Positions 8,444 through 17,621 are shown, counted from the first letter of the stretch. The stretch is 64,000 nucleotides of DNA from Rasiella rasia (GCF_011044175.1 NZ_CP049057.1:883501-947500), one strand, 5' to 3'. Notes: generated by a model from the letters alone, not told the origin. Numbers and translations: made by a program.

Positions 8444-10183
8444 ATGAACAGGCTTCTCTATTTATTCATTATCGCTCTAGGGCTCATGTCTATGTACAGC
8501 TGTGAGGAACCTAAAGCAGTAGCCGACGGCCGTAAAAGTGATTACGCCCTATATGATAGCGAAGGAAAAATGCATCGCTTCTCACGCTATAACAATCGTA
8601 AAGCAATTGTGCTTTGGGTACAAGGCAACGGCTGCCCTATTGTTCGGAATGCATTAACCGATTTTCATTCTGTTGTTAATGACTACAAAGACGACTTCCA
8701 GTTTTTTATGGTGAATAGCAATATGCAAGACGATGTTAAAGAAATTGCCAAGGAAGCATCTGAGTTTAAATTTCAAACGCCGGTGCTGGTTGATAATGCA
8801 CAAGTTCTTGCAGACGCATTAGACATTAATATTACAGCAGAAGCTATTGTTCTGCACCCCACAACGCGCCAGATTTTATACCGAGGACCTATTAACAACA
8901 GGATTGACTATGAGACTCAAAAGAATAATGCTTCAGAAATCTATTTACGAAATGCGCTAGATGCAATTTTAGATGGTGATCCAGTTCAGAGCAAACAAGA
9001 AGTTACCCGAGGTTGTACAGTAACCAGAATTGCTAAACTTCGAAAAGAACAAACACTTACCTATACAGACGATATTGGTCCCATATTAGCAGATAACTGT
9101 GTACAATGCCATAGAAAAGGTGGACGCGCGCCTTGGTCTATGGACGATTACCAAACGGTTTCAGGCTGGTCTGCAATGATAAAAGAAGTATTATTAAGTA
9201 AAAGAATGCCTCCATGGAAAGCAAATCCGAATGTGGGAGCGTTTCAAGATAATTTCTCACTGGCAGATAGCAGTGCTCGCAAAATCATTGAGTGGATTGA
9301 CAATGGTTTGCCTCTAGGCACTGGTACGGACACGCTGCAACAGCTAACATTTCCGAAGAAAGATTGGCAACATGGCGAACCAGACAAAATAGTGATTCTA
9401 AAAGAAGAGGCTATTCCCGCCACCAAACTGCTCCCATACAGATATCAGACATTTGATCTTGAGTTAAAGGAGGACAAATGGTTACGTGGCGTAGAGATAA
9501 GACCAGGCGATCCAAGGCTACTACATCATATTGTTTTGGTGAATAGAGAAGCTCATAAAAAAAGTCCGATTACCGATAGAGAGCTACGTCTTTGGAGTGA
9601 TAATTTTATTGCGTTAGGAGCTGGAGCAAATGAAGCCACATTTTTTCCTAACAATACGGGGGTATTTCTCAAAAAAGGAACCAAGTTAACGGTACAAATG
9701 CACTACACGCCAATAGGTGTTGCTACCACCGACCAAACTAAGATAGGCTTCTATTTTTATGATGCAAAACCTGAAAAACTATTTTATCCGCTTGCGCCGA
9801 CCAACATTAGGTTTAAAATTCCTGCCAATACTGATAATGTTAGAATTGTGGCCAGCGACACAATCAGCAAGGCGATACACATTCACTATTTAATGCCGCA
9901 TATGCATTATCGTGGGAAAGAAATAAACATGTCTCTAATTAAGCCCAATGGTGACATTACAAAACTTGTTTCTGTGCCCGACTTTAGTATAGATTGGCAA
10001 TGGTTATATAAATTAAAAAAGCCAATTTATGCGCCAGCCGGTTCTGTAGTATTTGTAGAAGGTATTTATGACAACACGGTCCAAAATCCGTTAAACCCAG
10101 ATGCCTCTAAAGACATCGGTTTTGGCATACAAAGTTTTGATGAAATGCTAATAGGATTCTTTGGCTATACCTTAGCCGAATGA
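8444..10183 (+). CDS. Lipoprotein fusing redoxin, c-type cytochrome and copper-monooxygenase-like domains
   Basis: 579 aa. N-terminal signal with lipobox ending at C20 (MYSC), so probably anchored on the periplasmic or outer side. Residues about 30-190 resemble AhpC/TSA-type redoxins, with a single candidate redox cysteine C64 in NGCPIVRNAL and no second resolving Cys in a CxxC. A haem c site follows (C219-V-Q-C222-H223). The C-terminal half resembles copper type II ascorbate-dependent monooxygenases (PHM/DBM fold): H361-H362 in LLHHIVLV, H420 in MHYTPIG, and H486/H488 in PHMHYRG are plausible copper ligands. The combination suggests electron transfer from a thiol or haem module to a copper oxygenase, but substrate and activity are unknown. 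Single gene. Confidence 0.75.
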   Translation: MNRLLYLFIIALGLMSMYSCEEPKAVADGRKSDYALYDSEGKMHRFSRYNNRKAIVLWVQGNGCPIVRNALTDFHSVVNDYKDDFQFFMVNSNMQDDVKEIAKEASEFKFQTPVLVDNAQVLADALDINITAEAIVLHPTTRQILYRGPINNRIDYETQKNNASEIYLRNALDAILDGDPVQSKQEVTRGCTVTRIAKLRKEQTLTYTDDIGPILADNCVQCHRKGGRAPWSMDDYQTVSGWSAMIKEVLLSKRMPPWKANPNVGAFQDNFSLADSSARKIIEWIDNGLPLGTGTDTLQQLTFPKKDWQHGEPDKIVILKEEAIPATKLLPYRYQTFDLELKEDKWLRGVEIRPGDPRLLHHIVLVNREAHKKSPITDRELRLWSDNFIALGAGANEATFFPNNTGVFLKKGTKLTVQMHYTPIGVATTDQTKIGFYFYDAKPEKLFYPLAPTNIRFKIPANTDNVRIVASDTISKAIHIHYLMPHMHYRGKEINMSLIKPNGDITKLVSVPDFSIDWQWLYKLKKPIYAPAGSVVFVEGIYDNTVQNPLNPDASKDIGFGIQSFDEMLIGFFGYTLAE

Positions 10184-10260
10184 TAAATTTTAAGTTTAGA
10201 TGTAACAAATTCAGTAGGTTGGTCGTCTTATTTGTATATCAATCTTAAAACTGAACGACC

Positions 10261-10395
10261 ATGAAAACGCAAAATGAAATTTTATCAATGACCCGAAGTA
10301 GGCAACCAAGAAATAAAGCTTTGGCACTATACATTGCTTCTATTACCTTAGTAGTTGTAACATATTCTTTAGCAACGGCTATTACCGTTTTATAG
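10261..10395 (+). CDS. Small single-pass membrane protein (44 aa)
   Basis: Short ORF starting MKTQNEILSMTRSRQP and ending in one hydrophobic helix (LALYIASITLVVVTYSLATA). The cytoplasmic arm is basic and the membrane segment is convincing. It ends just before a shared hairpin terminator. Family not recognised. Small proteins of this kind are common in Flavobacteriaceae, but whether this one is expressed cannot be told from the sequence. Confidence 0.55.
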   Translation: MKTQNEILSMTRSRQPRNKALALYIASITLVVVTYSLATAITVL

Positions 10396-10420
10396 AGCTA
10401 AGAACCCGAATATCATAAAA

Positions 10421-10445
10421 AAAGACCACGCTATTGCGTGGTCTT
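10421..10445. terminator. Bidirectional terminator between the 44-aa ORF and csbD
   Basis: GACCACGC-TATT-GCGTGGTC is a perfect 8-bp stem with A-rich and T-rich flanks, between two convergent genes. Confidence 0.8.
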
Positions 10446-10479
10446 CTCTCTTTCATAACAATCTAAATACTGCTAGCTG

Positions 10480-10665
10480 TTACCAACTAGCAATTTCTTC
10501 TTTGATGGCATTTTTGGCCTTTCCAGTTTTCTCTTGAATTTGACCAATCATTTCATCATATTTTCCTTCGCTAAATGATTCATCATCATTAAAGGTAATG
10601 CCGTATTGTTGCTTGGCGTTTCCTTTAATTTGATTCCATTTTCCTTTTAATTCTGTCGTGTTCAT
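10480..10665 (-). CDS. CsbD-family stress protein
   Basis: 61 aa, MNTTELKGKWNQIKGNAKQQ..., the hallmark of the CsbD family (small hydrophilic general-stress proteins of unknown biochemical activity). The KGKWNQIKGNAKQ and TGKAKNAIKEEI blocks correspond to the two halves of the fold. Full length, cytosolic, no signal. It sits alone between a 44-aa ORF and the divergent histidine phosphatase. Stress induction is the family's known behaviour and is not shown by the sequence here. Confidence 0.9.
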   Translation of the reverse strand: MNTTELKGKWNQIKGNAKQQYGITFNDDESFSEGKYDEMIGQIQEKTGKAKNAIKEEIASW

Positions 10666-10810
10666 AGTTTTATTTTTTTGTTACCATAAAGATAATGCAG
10701 CTATAGGTGTTCGGGTAATAAAGAAATCATAATCCCTTATGTTTATCTGTTATTATTTTACTAACATCTCTTAAAAAGTGTTATTTTTCGGCTTTAAATA
10801 AAATATACCT

Positions 10811-11341
10811 ATGCGTTATCTCTTGTTTTTTACCTGTATGCTATTTATTTCCTGCGGAAATGATACTAAAAATGCTGAATCAGCTAATATTTCCGAAGAA
10901 GGTATTAGCAGTACATATTACTTAATAAGACATGCTGAAAAAGACAGAACGGTAACCGATGATCCCGGTTTGCTTCCTATAGGTTTAGAACGCGCTAATC
11001 ATTGGGCAAATTATTTTGAAGATATTCCATTAGACCAAGTGTATAGTACCAATTACAATCGCACAAAAGAGACTGCAGCACCTACTGCTTCAAAAAAAGG
11101 ACTTACCGTAGCGTTTTATGACCCAGCGAACTTATTTGACGAAGCATTTCAAGAAGCCACTCGAGGAAAGCAGGTCTTGGTGGTTGGCCACAGCAATACC
11201 ACACCTGCCTTTGTAAACACAATTATTGGCGAGAAAAAATATCGTCAGATAAGCGATACAGAAAATGGAATGCTCTACACGGTAATTTTAAAAGAAAATG
11301 GTGAGAGTGAGGTTGAGGTAGATACAATACCTTTTAATTAG
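10811..11341 (+). CDS. Histidine phosphatase superfamily lipoprotein
   Basis: 176 aa with a signal peptide and lipobox (MLFISC, C15). The catalytic RHAEK motif (H41 expected to be phosphorylated) and the second-histidine block VGHSNTTP place it in the branch-1 histidine phosphatase/phosphoglycerate-mutase-like superfamily, SixA-sized. The lipoprotein signal suggests a periplasmic phosphatase rather than a glycolytic mutase. The stop overlaps the stop of the convergent nitroreductase by 3-4 bp. Substrate unknown. Confidence 0.88.
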   Translation: MRYLLFFTCMLFISCGNDTKNAESANISEEGISSTYYLIRHAEKDRTVTDDPGLLPIGLERANHWANYFEDIPLDQVYSTNYNRTKETAAPTASKKGLTVAFYDPANLFDEAFQEATRGKQVLVVGHSNTTPAFVNTIIGEKKYRQISDTENGMLYTVILKENGESEVEVDTIPFN

Positions 11342-11973
11342 TGATTAATGATTACTGTATCGGCGCCCTTTCTTACTTTTTTGAGGGTTGCAAACATATC
11401 GTCTGAAGCACGATAGCCTACTGCCAGAACAAGAACAGAATGCAGATTGTGAGATGCCAAGTCTAGGAACTCATCGTATTTTTTAGGTTCAAATCCTTCA
11501 ATTGGGCATGCATCTATACCTTCGTACGCACATACTGTTAGGAGGTTTCCAAGCGCAATATAAGCTTGTTTTTCCATCCATTGACGGACTTCTAGCGTAT
11601 CCTTTTCAGAAAAACTGTCTACTAAAAAAGTTTCAAATGGTTGCAAAATGGCTTTGGGGGTGTTTCTAATGGCCGCAACCCTATTGAAATATTCTTCGAT
11701 GTAACTCTTTGACAAAGTTCTTTCTACACATAAAACTAAGACATGAGAAGCATCTGCGACCTGCTGTTGCTCCATCGTAATTGGAACGAGCTGTTCTTTA
11801 ACCTCCTGATTTTGTATCACCACCATCTTTAGCGGTTGCAGACCGTATGAAGTAGCCGTTAGATTAAATGCTTCTTTCAAAATATGTAATTTTTCTTCGG
11901 AAAGCTTCTTTGAGATATCAAACTTTTTCGTGGCATATCGCCATGCTAGCTTTTGTAAGGTTTCGTTCTCCAT
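11338..11973 (-). CDS. Nitroreductase-family NAD(P)H-dependent oxidoreductase
   Basis: 211 aa starting MENETLQKLAWRYATKKFD, the canonical start of NfsB-like FMN oxidoreductases. An in-frame upstream extension to 12066 was rejected because it is unlike the family and runs into the divergent gene. Features: ATSYGLQP, a helical mid-region, and the AYEGIDACPIEGF and VLAVGYRA blocks near the C-terminus that shape the FMN/substrate pocket. It likely reduces quinones or nitroaromatics with NAD(P)H in the cytosol. Convergent with the histidine phosphatase and divergent from the thioesterase. Confidence 0.9.
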   Translation of the reverse strand: MENETLQKLAWRYATKKFDISKKLSEEKLHILKEAFNLTATSYGLQPLKMVVIQNQEVKEQLVPITMEQQQVADASHVLVLCVERTLSKSYIEEYFNRVAAIRNTPKAILQPFETFLVDSFSEKDTLEVRQWMEKQAYIALGNLLTVCAYEGIDACPIEGFEPKKYDEFLDLASHNLHSVLVLAVGYRASDDMFATLKKVRKGADTVIINH

Positions 11974-12065
11974 TTGCGTATCTTTGAGCAACAAAAATAC
12001 TATTCCTATTTTGTATGAGTTATACAGGGGGATTACTTTCTTTAATAAGTAGATAATAAAAGACA

Positions 12066-12455
12066 ATGCAAGACGTAGAACTTCGTAAAGATGAGTCTGA
12101 AACTCGAATCTTTAAAGCTGTATTTCCAAACACTACAAATCACTATGACACACTATTTGGTGGCACTACCTTACATATGATGGATGAAGCTTCTTTTATA
12201 TGTGCCACTCGATTTAGTAGAAAAAAAGTAGTAACCGTTAGTACAGATAAAATTGATTTTACCAAACCTATTCCACAGGGAAGTATTGTAGAACTTGTAG
12301 CAAGAGTAAATAAGGTAGGACGCAGTAGCTGTGTAGTTAAGGTAGATATGTTTATGGAAGACATGTACAGCAGCAACCGTGAAAAGGTGGTGACGGGTTA
12401 TTTTACGTTTGTCGCTATTGGTGAAGACAAAAACCCAGTACCCATTTTAGACTAA
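12066..12455 (+). CDS. Acyl-CoA thioesterase (hotdog fold)
   Basis: 129 aa. The sequence TLFGGTTLHMMDEASFICATRFS matches the YciA/BACH-type acyl-CoA hydrolase hotdog (usual form: G-G-x-L-M-x-x-x-D, here with D in the long helix). The second half VDKIDF..P-to-CVVKVDMF..EDM fits the single-hotdog length. Predicted to cleave acyl-CoA thioesters in the cytosol. Separated by about 90 bp from the divergent nitroreductase start and by 20 bp from the aspartyl protease downstream, so the two plus-strand genes may be co-transcribed. Confidence 0.88.
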   Translation: MQDVELRKDESETRIFKAVFPNTTNHYDTLFGGTTLHMMDEASFICATRFSRKKVVTVSTDKIDFTKPIPQGSIVELVARVNKVGRSSCVVKVDMFMEDMYSSNREKVVTGYFTFVAIGEDKNPVPILD

Positions 12456-12475
12456 TGTATTATAAAAAGCACTAG

Positions 12476-13360
12476 ATGCATAAACGCCCCTCTTTTAAAA
12501 ATTTCTATGTTCCCCTGCTATTTGTAGCTCTTGGTATTAACGCTAAGGCACAAGATACCATTCCATTTACACTTGGCAGTGATAACAGAATCTATATAAA
12601 GGTACGTGTAAATGATTCGAAGCCTTTAGATTTTATCTTCGACACAGGGGCGAGCTCTATGGTTGTTAATACTACACAAACTGATCATAAAATATCTTTG
12701 AACTTCGATAGTGAGGTGGACAACAGAGGCGCTAACGGTTTTACAAAACAGGCGGTAAGTAGTAATAACACACTTCAGATTGGAAAGTTTATACGTAAGA
12801 AAGAAGAACTATTAGGGATTGCATATCCAAAAGAACACTACAGTTTTGACGGTGTCGTTGGTTATCCCTTCTTTAAAGATTATCTTATTGAAATAGACTA
12901 CAAGCTAGAGCATTTAATAATGCACCTAAATGAAACAACGTTGTCTCAACGAGCGACGTACGAATCGCTTCCTATAGATTTAAAAGAAGATGTACCGTTT
13001 ATTGATATGTTAATTTTTAAGGGGGAAAAAGCTGTTGTTGTGCCAGTAATGATAGACACCGGATTTAATGGAGAACTCATTGTATATCATAAAATGATTA
13101 AGAAGCATGGTTTAGCAAATCAGTTTCAGCAGCAAGGCACATCTGCATCTGAAGGTACCGATGGTTCAGTAATTAGATCAGATCGTGTTTTTATTCCAAA
13201 AGCGACCATAGGTAGTATTGAATTTGCCGACCTCCCCGCCTATTTTAACAAAACTCCTTCTCCAACCTCATTTACAGCAATTCTTGGAGGGCAAATTCTC
13301 AAGGAAGTTCATTGGGTACTAGATTTTAAACAACGCAAGGCATATTTTAAAGTAGATTAA
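12476..13360 (+). CDS. Exported retropepsin-like aspartyl protease
   Basis: 294 aa with a signal peptide ending near NAKAQ. Two aspartyl-protease half-sites are present: FDTGASS (D56-T-G) and IDTGFNG (D194-T-G). This is the single-chain two-lobe arrangement seen in the bacterial aspartyl_protease_2 / PDZ-less retropepsin-like family. Both catalytic Asp residues are intact, so activity is plausible. Location is periplasmic or outer surface; substrate unknown. It begins 20 bp after the thioesterase. Confidence 0.82.
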   Translation: MHKRPSFKNFYVPLLFVALGINAKAQDTIPFTLGSDNRIYIKVRVNDSKPLDFIFDTGASSMVVNTTQTDHKISLNFDSEVDNRGANGFTKQAVSSNNTLQIGKFIRKKEELLGIAYPKEHYSFDGVVGYPFFKDYLIEIDYKLEHLIMHLNETTLSQRATYESLPIDLKEDVPFIDMLIFKGEKAVVVPVMIDTGFNGELIVYHKMIKKHGLANQFQQQGTSASEGTDGSVIRSDRVFIPKATIGSIEFADLPAYFNKTPSPTSFTAILGGQILKEVHWVLDFKQRKAYFKVD

Positions 13361-13506
13361 CTTAAAGTGATACCCCTAATTTTTCGGTTTAATACAGTCA
13401 CCAAATTCAATAGTCCGAAACTATCTGTAAATTATTAGAATCGATAGCAATTCTATATAATTAGCTTTTAGTTAATTTATCTTTATTGCAATATAAATAA
13501 ACAGCT

Positions 13507-13734
13507 ATGGATTTAATAAAAGAAGCACTTGAGTTTGAAAAGGCAAAAATGAGCCATATGTCTACCAGCGATAGAGTGGTTGCCTCTAGAGAAGCCAAAC
13601 GACTAATTTTAGCGTTAAATGATATTTATAAAAAAACGAAGGATTCTAAACTTATGGATATCATGAAGCGTCTAACAGCTAAAAAGAAAAAAATAGAGAT
13701 TCGTCTTAAAGGAAGACCAGATCCGGCATTTTAA
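13507..13734 (+). CDS. Small conserved helical protein (75 aa)
   Basis: MDLIKEALEFEKAKMSHMST... is highly charged, all-helical, Lys-rich at the C-terminus and without signal or membrane segment. It resembles small conserved hypothetical proteins of Flavobacteriaceae, but I do not recognise a named family. The first copy of the 52-bp direct repeat begins 18 bp after its stop and supplies its terminator; the other copy still adjoins tRNA-Ser. The gene was probably convergent with that tRNA before the island inserted. Confidence 0.75.
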   Translation: MDLIKEALEFEKAKMSHMSTSDRVVASREAKRLILALNDIYKKTKDSKLMDIMKRLTAKKKKIEIRLKGRPDPAF

Positions 13735-13752
13735 AGATTACAAATTTTTAGT

Positions 13753-13804
13753 TTTCCCCTAAAAAAACAAAGCCCTGTCATCATTGCGATAACGGGGCTT
13801 TTTG
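13753..13804. repeat. 52-bp direct repeat, left copy (terminator; candidate attL)
   Basis: Identical over 52 bp to 19200-19251. It contains a hairpin (AAAGCCC...GGGCTTT with GTCATCATTGCGAT in the loop region) flanked by an A-run and a T-run, so it works as a terminator in both directions. The left copy terminates the 75-aa gene. Confidence 0.9.
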
Positions 13805-14412
13805 TTGGAAATCGGAACTGTCAGTACTTTAAAAAGTAAGAGTATTTAGTACTTAACAGGGGATCCATTAGTTTATGCTTCTAATTACACACCTAATTTT
13901 GATGCTTTAGCTTCTAGACATTATTAATGATAGAGATAATCGAATTAAAAGAAATTGATGGAATCTGTTGTTAAACTCATAACCTCTAGGTTACTGGAGA
14001 GTACATTTAGGCTACTTAGAAAATCAAGTATCTCAAAAGAGTGAATGATTTTTTATTTAATAGCTACTGAATACAACGTTTTTCCTGTTCTAAAGATTAG
14101 GGATAATTTTATCAATTTAAGACTCTACCAAATTCTATTTTAAAGATAGTTTTGTGATTTTTATCAAAAATCTAATCTTGTCGACTTCACTTGAAGACTA
14201 CATCAATTAACAGACAAGAACAATTTCATCTGAGATATACTTGTAATTCAGATTGCATACGTCAAAATAAGTGCGAAAAAGTGTTTCTGTACTTATTATA
14301 CTACAACTTTTTTCGAAAAACGCTATGGTATGTCAATTTTTGCCCACTCACTAATCTGTAGTGAGACCACAATTATAAAATTTAATAGTTCTTTTAATTT
14401 GAAAAATTTGTT
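13805..14412. other. 608-bp gene-poor stretch at the left end of the island
   Basis: No convincing full gene. A short open stretch at about 13854-13923 reads LTGDPLVYASNYTPNFDAL before a stop and could be the tail of a decayed protein gene. The rest is AT-rich with stops in all frames and probably holds the promoter of the repeat protein at 14413. Confidence 0.5.
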
Positions 14413-17400
14413 ATGATGAAATACCTTACAACTATCTTACTTTTACTAACGGTTCAATTGGGGCTCGCTAATGCCCCTTGTTCTGAAGAAAACCTGACTA
14501 ATAATTTTGAGACCGGGATTACTGGTTTCTTGGCAGCAGATATTACGATAGCTGCCGATACCGATATGAGTTTATCCTCTTTACAGTTTAACCTATGGAC
14601 TGACTTTACTAGCGTTACGGTAGATGCTGCAGATATTATTATCTATACCGACAACGGAGGCCTCCCAGGATCAGAGATAGCTTCATTTACGGGGTTAATA
14701 CCTGATTCAGATGTGGAAGTAATGTTTCCAGTGGGGCCATTTGGTTTGTCTGCTAGGGAAGTAAAATTTACCATTCCATCAACTGAGCTTACTGGACAAA
14801 CTGGTTCTACAACGACATTTTGGGTTAGTATAAGTAATATTGTTACATCAACTGGAACTCCTGCTTATGTAGAGATAAATACCACAAGTATCATGGGTAA
14901 TGAGGCTGCGAGTTCTTCTGATGGCGGTGCTACTTGGTCAACAAGTAGTGGAAATGAATTTGTCTACACTTTTGACGGTGAATGTACTCCCATTGGAACA
15001 CCTCCAAATTGTATTGAAGAAAACCTGACTAATAATTTTGAGACCGGGATTACTGGTTTCTTGGCAGCGGATATTACGATAGCTGCCGATACCGATATGA
15101 GTTTATCCTCTTTACAGTTTAACCTATGGACTGACTTTACTAGCGTTACGGTAGATGCTGCAGATATTATTATCTATACCGACAACGGAGGCCTCCCAGG
15201 ATCAGAGATAGCTTCATTTACGGGGTTAATACCTGATTCAGATGTGGAAGTAATGTTTCCAGTGGGGCCATTTGGTTTGTCTGCTAGGGAAGTAAAATTT
15301 ACCATTCCATCAACTGAGCTTACTGGACAAACTGGTTCTACAACGACATATTGGGTTAGTATAAGTAATATTGTTACATCAACTGGAACTCCTGCTTATG
15401 TAGAGATAAATACCACAAGTATCATAGGTAATGAGGCTGCGAGTTCTTCAGATGGCGGTGCTACTTGGTCAACAAGTAGTGGAAATGAATTTGTTTATAC
15501 TTTTGGTGGTGGATGTACTCCCATTGAAGTGGAGCCAGGGTGTTTTGAAGAAAACCTATCCAATAGTTTTGAAAATGCATTACCAAGTAGTTCAAACGGA
15601 TTGTTTCCAGATCAGATTGTAGCTACTGATTTAACAATTCCAGCGGATACAGATATGAGCCTCACATTGATTAATGCCAATTTATGGGTAGAGTACCAAA
15701 GTACCGGACAAACTGGTGGAAGTATTCTGGATGCCGATATTACTATTTATAGTGATGCAAGTGGCTTACCTGGTTCTGTTATTGCAACTTATACCGACCT
15801 AATTCCAAGTTCACAAACATTGTTAGGTACACAATTTGGATTTATAGAGGTTTTTGATGTTGATTTTGAAATTCCTGCAACTGATTTGTCTGGTCAAGTT
15901 GGAGAAGATACCACTTACTGGGTGAGTATATTCTTTACTACTGATGGAATAGATGCTGTAAATGGAAATTGGGAAGTAACAACTGCTTCTTCTCAAGGTA
16001 ATCCAATTGCATTCTCGCCTGATCTAGGAAACAGTTGGCAGATAAGCTCGAGCTTTGATGGGGTATATAATTTTGGTGGTGAATGTACTCCCATTGAAGT
16101 GGAGCCAGGGTGTTTTGAAGAAAACCTATCCAATAGTTTTGAAAATGCATTACCAAGTAGTTCAAACGGATTGTTTCCAGATCAGATTGTAGCTACTGAT
16201 TTAACAATTCCAGCTGATACAGATATGAGCCTCACATTGATTAATGCCAATTTATGGGTAGAGTACCAGAGTACCGGACAAACTGGTGGAAGTATTCTGG
16301 ATGCCGATATTACTATTTATAGTGATGCAAGTGGCTTACCTGGTTCTGTTATTGCAACTTATACCGACCTAATTCCAAGTTCACAAACATTGTTAGGTAC
16401 ACAATTTGGATTTATGGAGGTTTTTGATGTTGATTTTGAAATTCCTGCAACTGATTTGTCTGGTCAAGTTGGAGAAGATACCACTTACTGGGTGAGTATA
16501 TTCTTTACTACTGATGGAGTAGATGCTGTAAATGGAAATTGGGAAGTAACAACTGCTTCTTCTCAAGGTAATCCAATTGCATTCTCGCCTGATCTAGGAA
16601 ACAGTTGGCAGATAAGCTCGAGCTTTGATGGGGTATATAATTTTGGTGGTGAATGTACTCCCATTGAAGTGGAGCCAGGGTGTTTTGAAGAAAACCTATC
16701 CAATAGTTTTGAAAACGCATTACCAAGTAGTTCAAACGGATTGTTTCCAGATCAAATTGTAGCTACTGATTTAACAATTCCAGCGGATACAGATATGAGC
16801 CTCACATTGATTAATGCCAATTTATGGGTAGAGTACCAAAGTACCGGACAAACTGGTGGAAGTATTCTGGATGCCGATATTACTATTTATAGTGATGCAA
16901 GTGGCTTACCTGGTTCTGTTATTGCAACTTATACCGACCTAATTCCAAGTTCACAAACATTGTTAGGTACACAATTTGGATTTATGGAGGTTTTTGATGT
17001 TGATTTTGAAATTCCTGCAACTGATTTGTCTGGTCAAGTTGGAGAAGATACCACTTACTGGGTGAGTATATTCTTTACTACTGATGGAATAGATGCTGTA
17101 AATGGAAATTGGGAAGTAACAACTGCTTCTTCTCAAGGTAATCCAATCGCATTCTCGCCTGATCTAGGAAACAGTTGGCAGATAAGCTCGAGCTTTGATG
17201 GGGTATATAATTTTGGTGGTGAATGTACTCCCATTATACTTGGGACTGAAGATAACCTTTTCGAAGGATTTAAATTTTACCCTAATCCCGCAAAAGAAAA
17301 GGTTTACATAGAGTCAACTAACAATAACCAAATTGAATACTTGATTGTTTATAATCTTTTAGGTCAAAAAATTATTAGGAAGACCGTTAACGACACCTTC

Positions 17401-17502
17401 TCCGAGTTAAATATTTCATCACTGAGTTCAGGAACTTATATAATAAAACTGGTCGGAGAAAGTAATTTAATTTCGACCAGTTTAAAACTGATTAAATTGT
17501 GA
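14413..17502 (+). CDS. T9SS-secreted protein made of near-identical tandem repeats
   Basis: 1029 aa. A signal peptide (ending about LANA) is followed by two copies of a module of about 177 aa (residues 25-371) and three copies of a related 190-aa module (372-561, 562-751, 752-941). The C-terminus (about 945-1029) is a type A T9SS sorting domain: FKFYPNPAKEKVYI, YNLLGQKI, LSSGTYIIKL. Every module holds a beta-rich core (LxADITIYxD, GLPGS, DTTYWVSI) and ends in the pattern YxFGGECTPI, with paired Cys likely forming disulfides. The DNA repeats differ at only a few positions, indicating recent duplication or gene conversion. ATG at 14413 or 14416. Predicted secreted surface adhesin or binding protein; ligand unknown. 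It lies within the direct-repeat-bounded island. Confidence 0.85.
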   Translation: MMKYLTTILLLLTVQLGLANAPCSEENLTNNFETGITGFLAADITIAADTDMSLSSLQFNLWTDFTSVTVDAADIIIYTDNGGLPGSEIASFTGLIPDSDVEVMFPVGPFGLSAREVKFTIPSTELTGQTGSTTTFWVSISNIVTSTGTPAYVEINTTSIMGNEAASSSDGGATWSTSSGNEFVYTFDGECTPIGTPPNCIEENLTNNFETGITGFLAADITIAADTDMSLSSLQFNLWTDFTSVTVDAADIIIYTDNGGLPGSEIASFTGLIPDSDVEVMFPVGPFGLSAREVKFTIPSTELTGQTGSTTTYWVSISNIVTSTGTPAYVEINTTSIIGNEAASSSDGGATWSTSSGNEFVYTFGGGCTPIEVEPGCFEENLSNSFENALPSSSNGLFPDQIVATDLTIPADTDMSLTLINANLWVEYQSTGQTGGSILDADITIYSDASGLPGSVIATYTDLIPSSQTLLGTQFGFIEVFDVDFEIPATDLSGQVGEDTTYWVSIFFTTDGIDAVNGNWEVTTASSQGNPIAFSPDLGNSWQISSSFDGVYNFGGECTPIEVEPGCFEENLSNSFENALPSSSNGLFPDQIVATDLTIPADTDMSLTLINANLWVEYQSTGQTGGSILDADITIYSDASGLPGSVIATYTDLIPSSQTLLGTQFGFMEVFDVDFEIPATDLSGQVGEDTTYWVSIFFTTDGVDAVNGNWEVTTASSQGNPIAFSPDLGNSWQISSSFDGVYNFGGECTPIEVEPGCFEENLSNSFENALPSSSNGLFPDQIVATDLTIPADTDMSLTLINANLWVEYQSTGQTGGSILDADITIYSDASGLPGSVIATYTDLIPSSQTLLGTQFGFMEVFDVDFEIPATDLSGQVGEDTTYWVSIFFTTDGIDAVNGNWEVTTASSQGNPIAFSPDLGNSWQISSSFDGVYNFGGECTPIILGTEDNLFEGFKFYPNPAKEKVYIESTNNNQIEYLIVYNLLGQKIIRKTVNDTFSELNISSLSSGTYIIKLVGESNLISTSLKLIKL
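14485..15525 (+). repeat. Tandem repeat type A, two copies (531-bp period)
   Basis: Units start at 14485 and 15016 (GAAGAAAACCTGACTAATAA in both) and are almost identical, with scattered single-base changes such as ACATTTTGG versus ACATATTGG and ATCATGGG versus ATCATAGG. Confidence 0.9.
15526..17235 (+). repeat. Tandem repeat type B, three copies (570-bp period)
   Basis: Units 15526-16095, 16096-16665 and 16666-17235 each begin GAAGTGGAGCCAGGGTG and differ at very few bases (for example ATAGAGG versus ATGGAGG, GGAATAG versus GGAGTAG). The unit length is exactly in frame at 190 codons. Confidence 0.92.
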
Positions 17503-17533
17503 GTTAGATAAAAATATTAGATTTCTCTAAAAG

Positions 17534-17566
17534 CCTGCAAAGTTTTACACTTCGCAGGTTTTTTTT
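17534..17566 (+). terminator. Terminator of the repeat protein
   Basis: CCTGCAAAG...CTTCGCAGG (one mismatch) followed by nine T, 32 bp after the stop. Confidence 0.8.
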
Positions 17567-17621
17567 TGATTAAGTTTTATATTTTTAAACTTTTAAATAA
17601 CCAATTGGAAGAATAGATTAG

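Noticed and set aside
11974-12066. Upstream extension of the nitroreductase
   Set aside because: It reaches into the thioesterase start region and is unlike the family; the ATG at 11973 gives the canonical N-terminus.
15938-16735. Two near-identical 75-aa minus-strand ORFs
   Set aside because: They are antisense shadows of the type B repeats, duplicated because the repeats are.
14485-17235. CRISPR-like periodic repeats
   Set aside because: The units are 531-570 bp, in frame and coding; no short palindromic repeats with unique spacers are present anywhere in the window.
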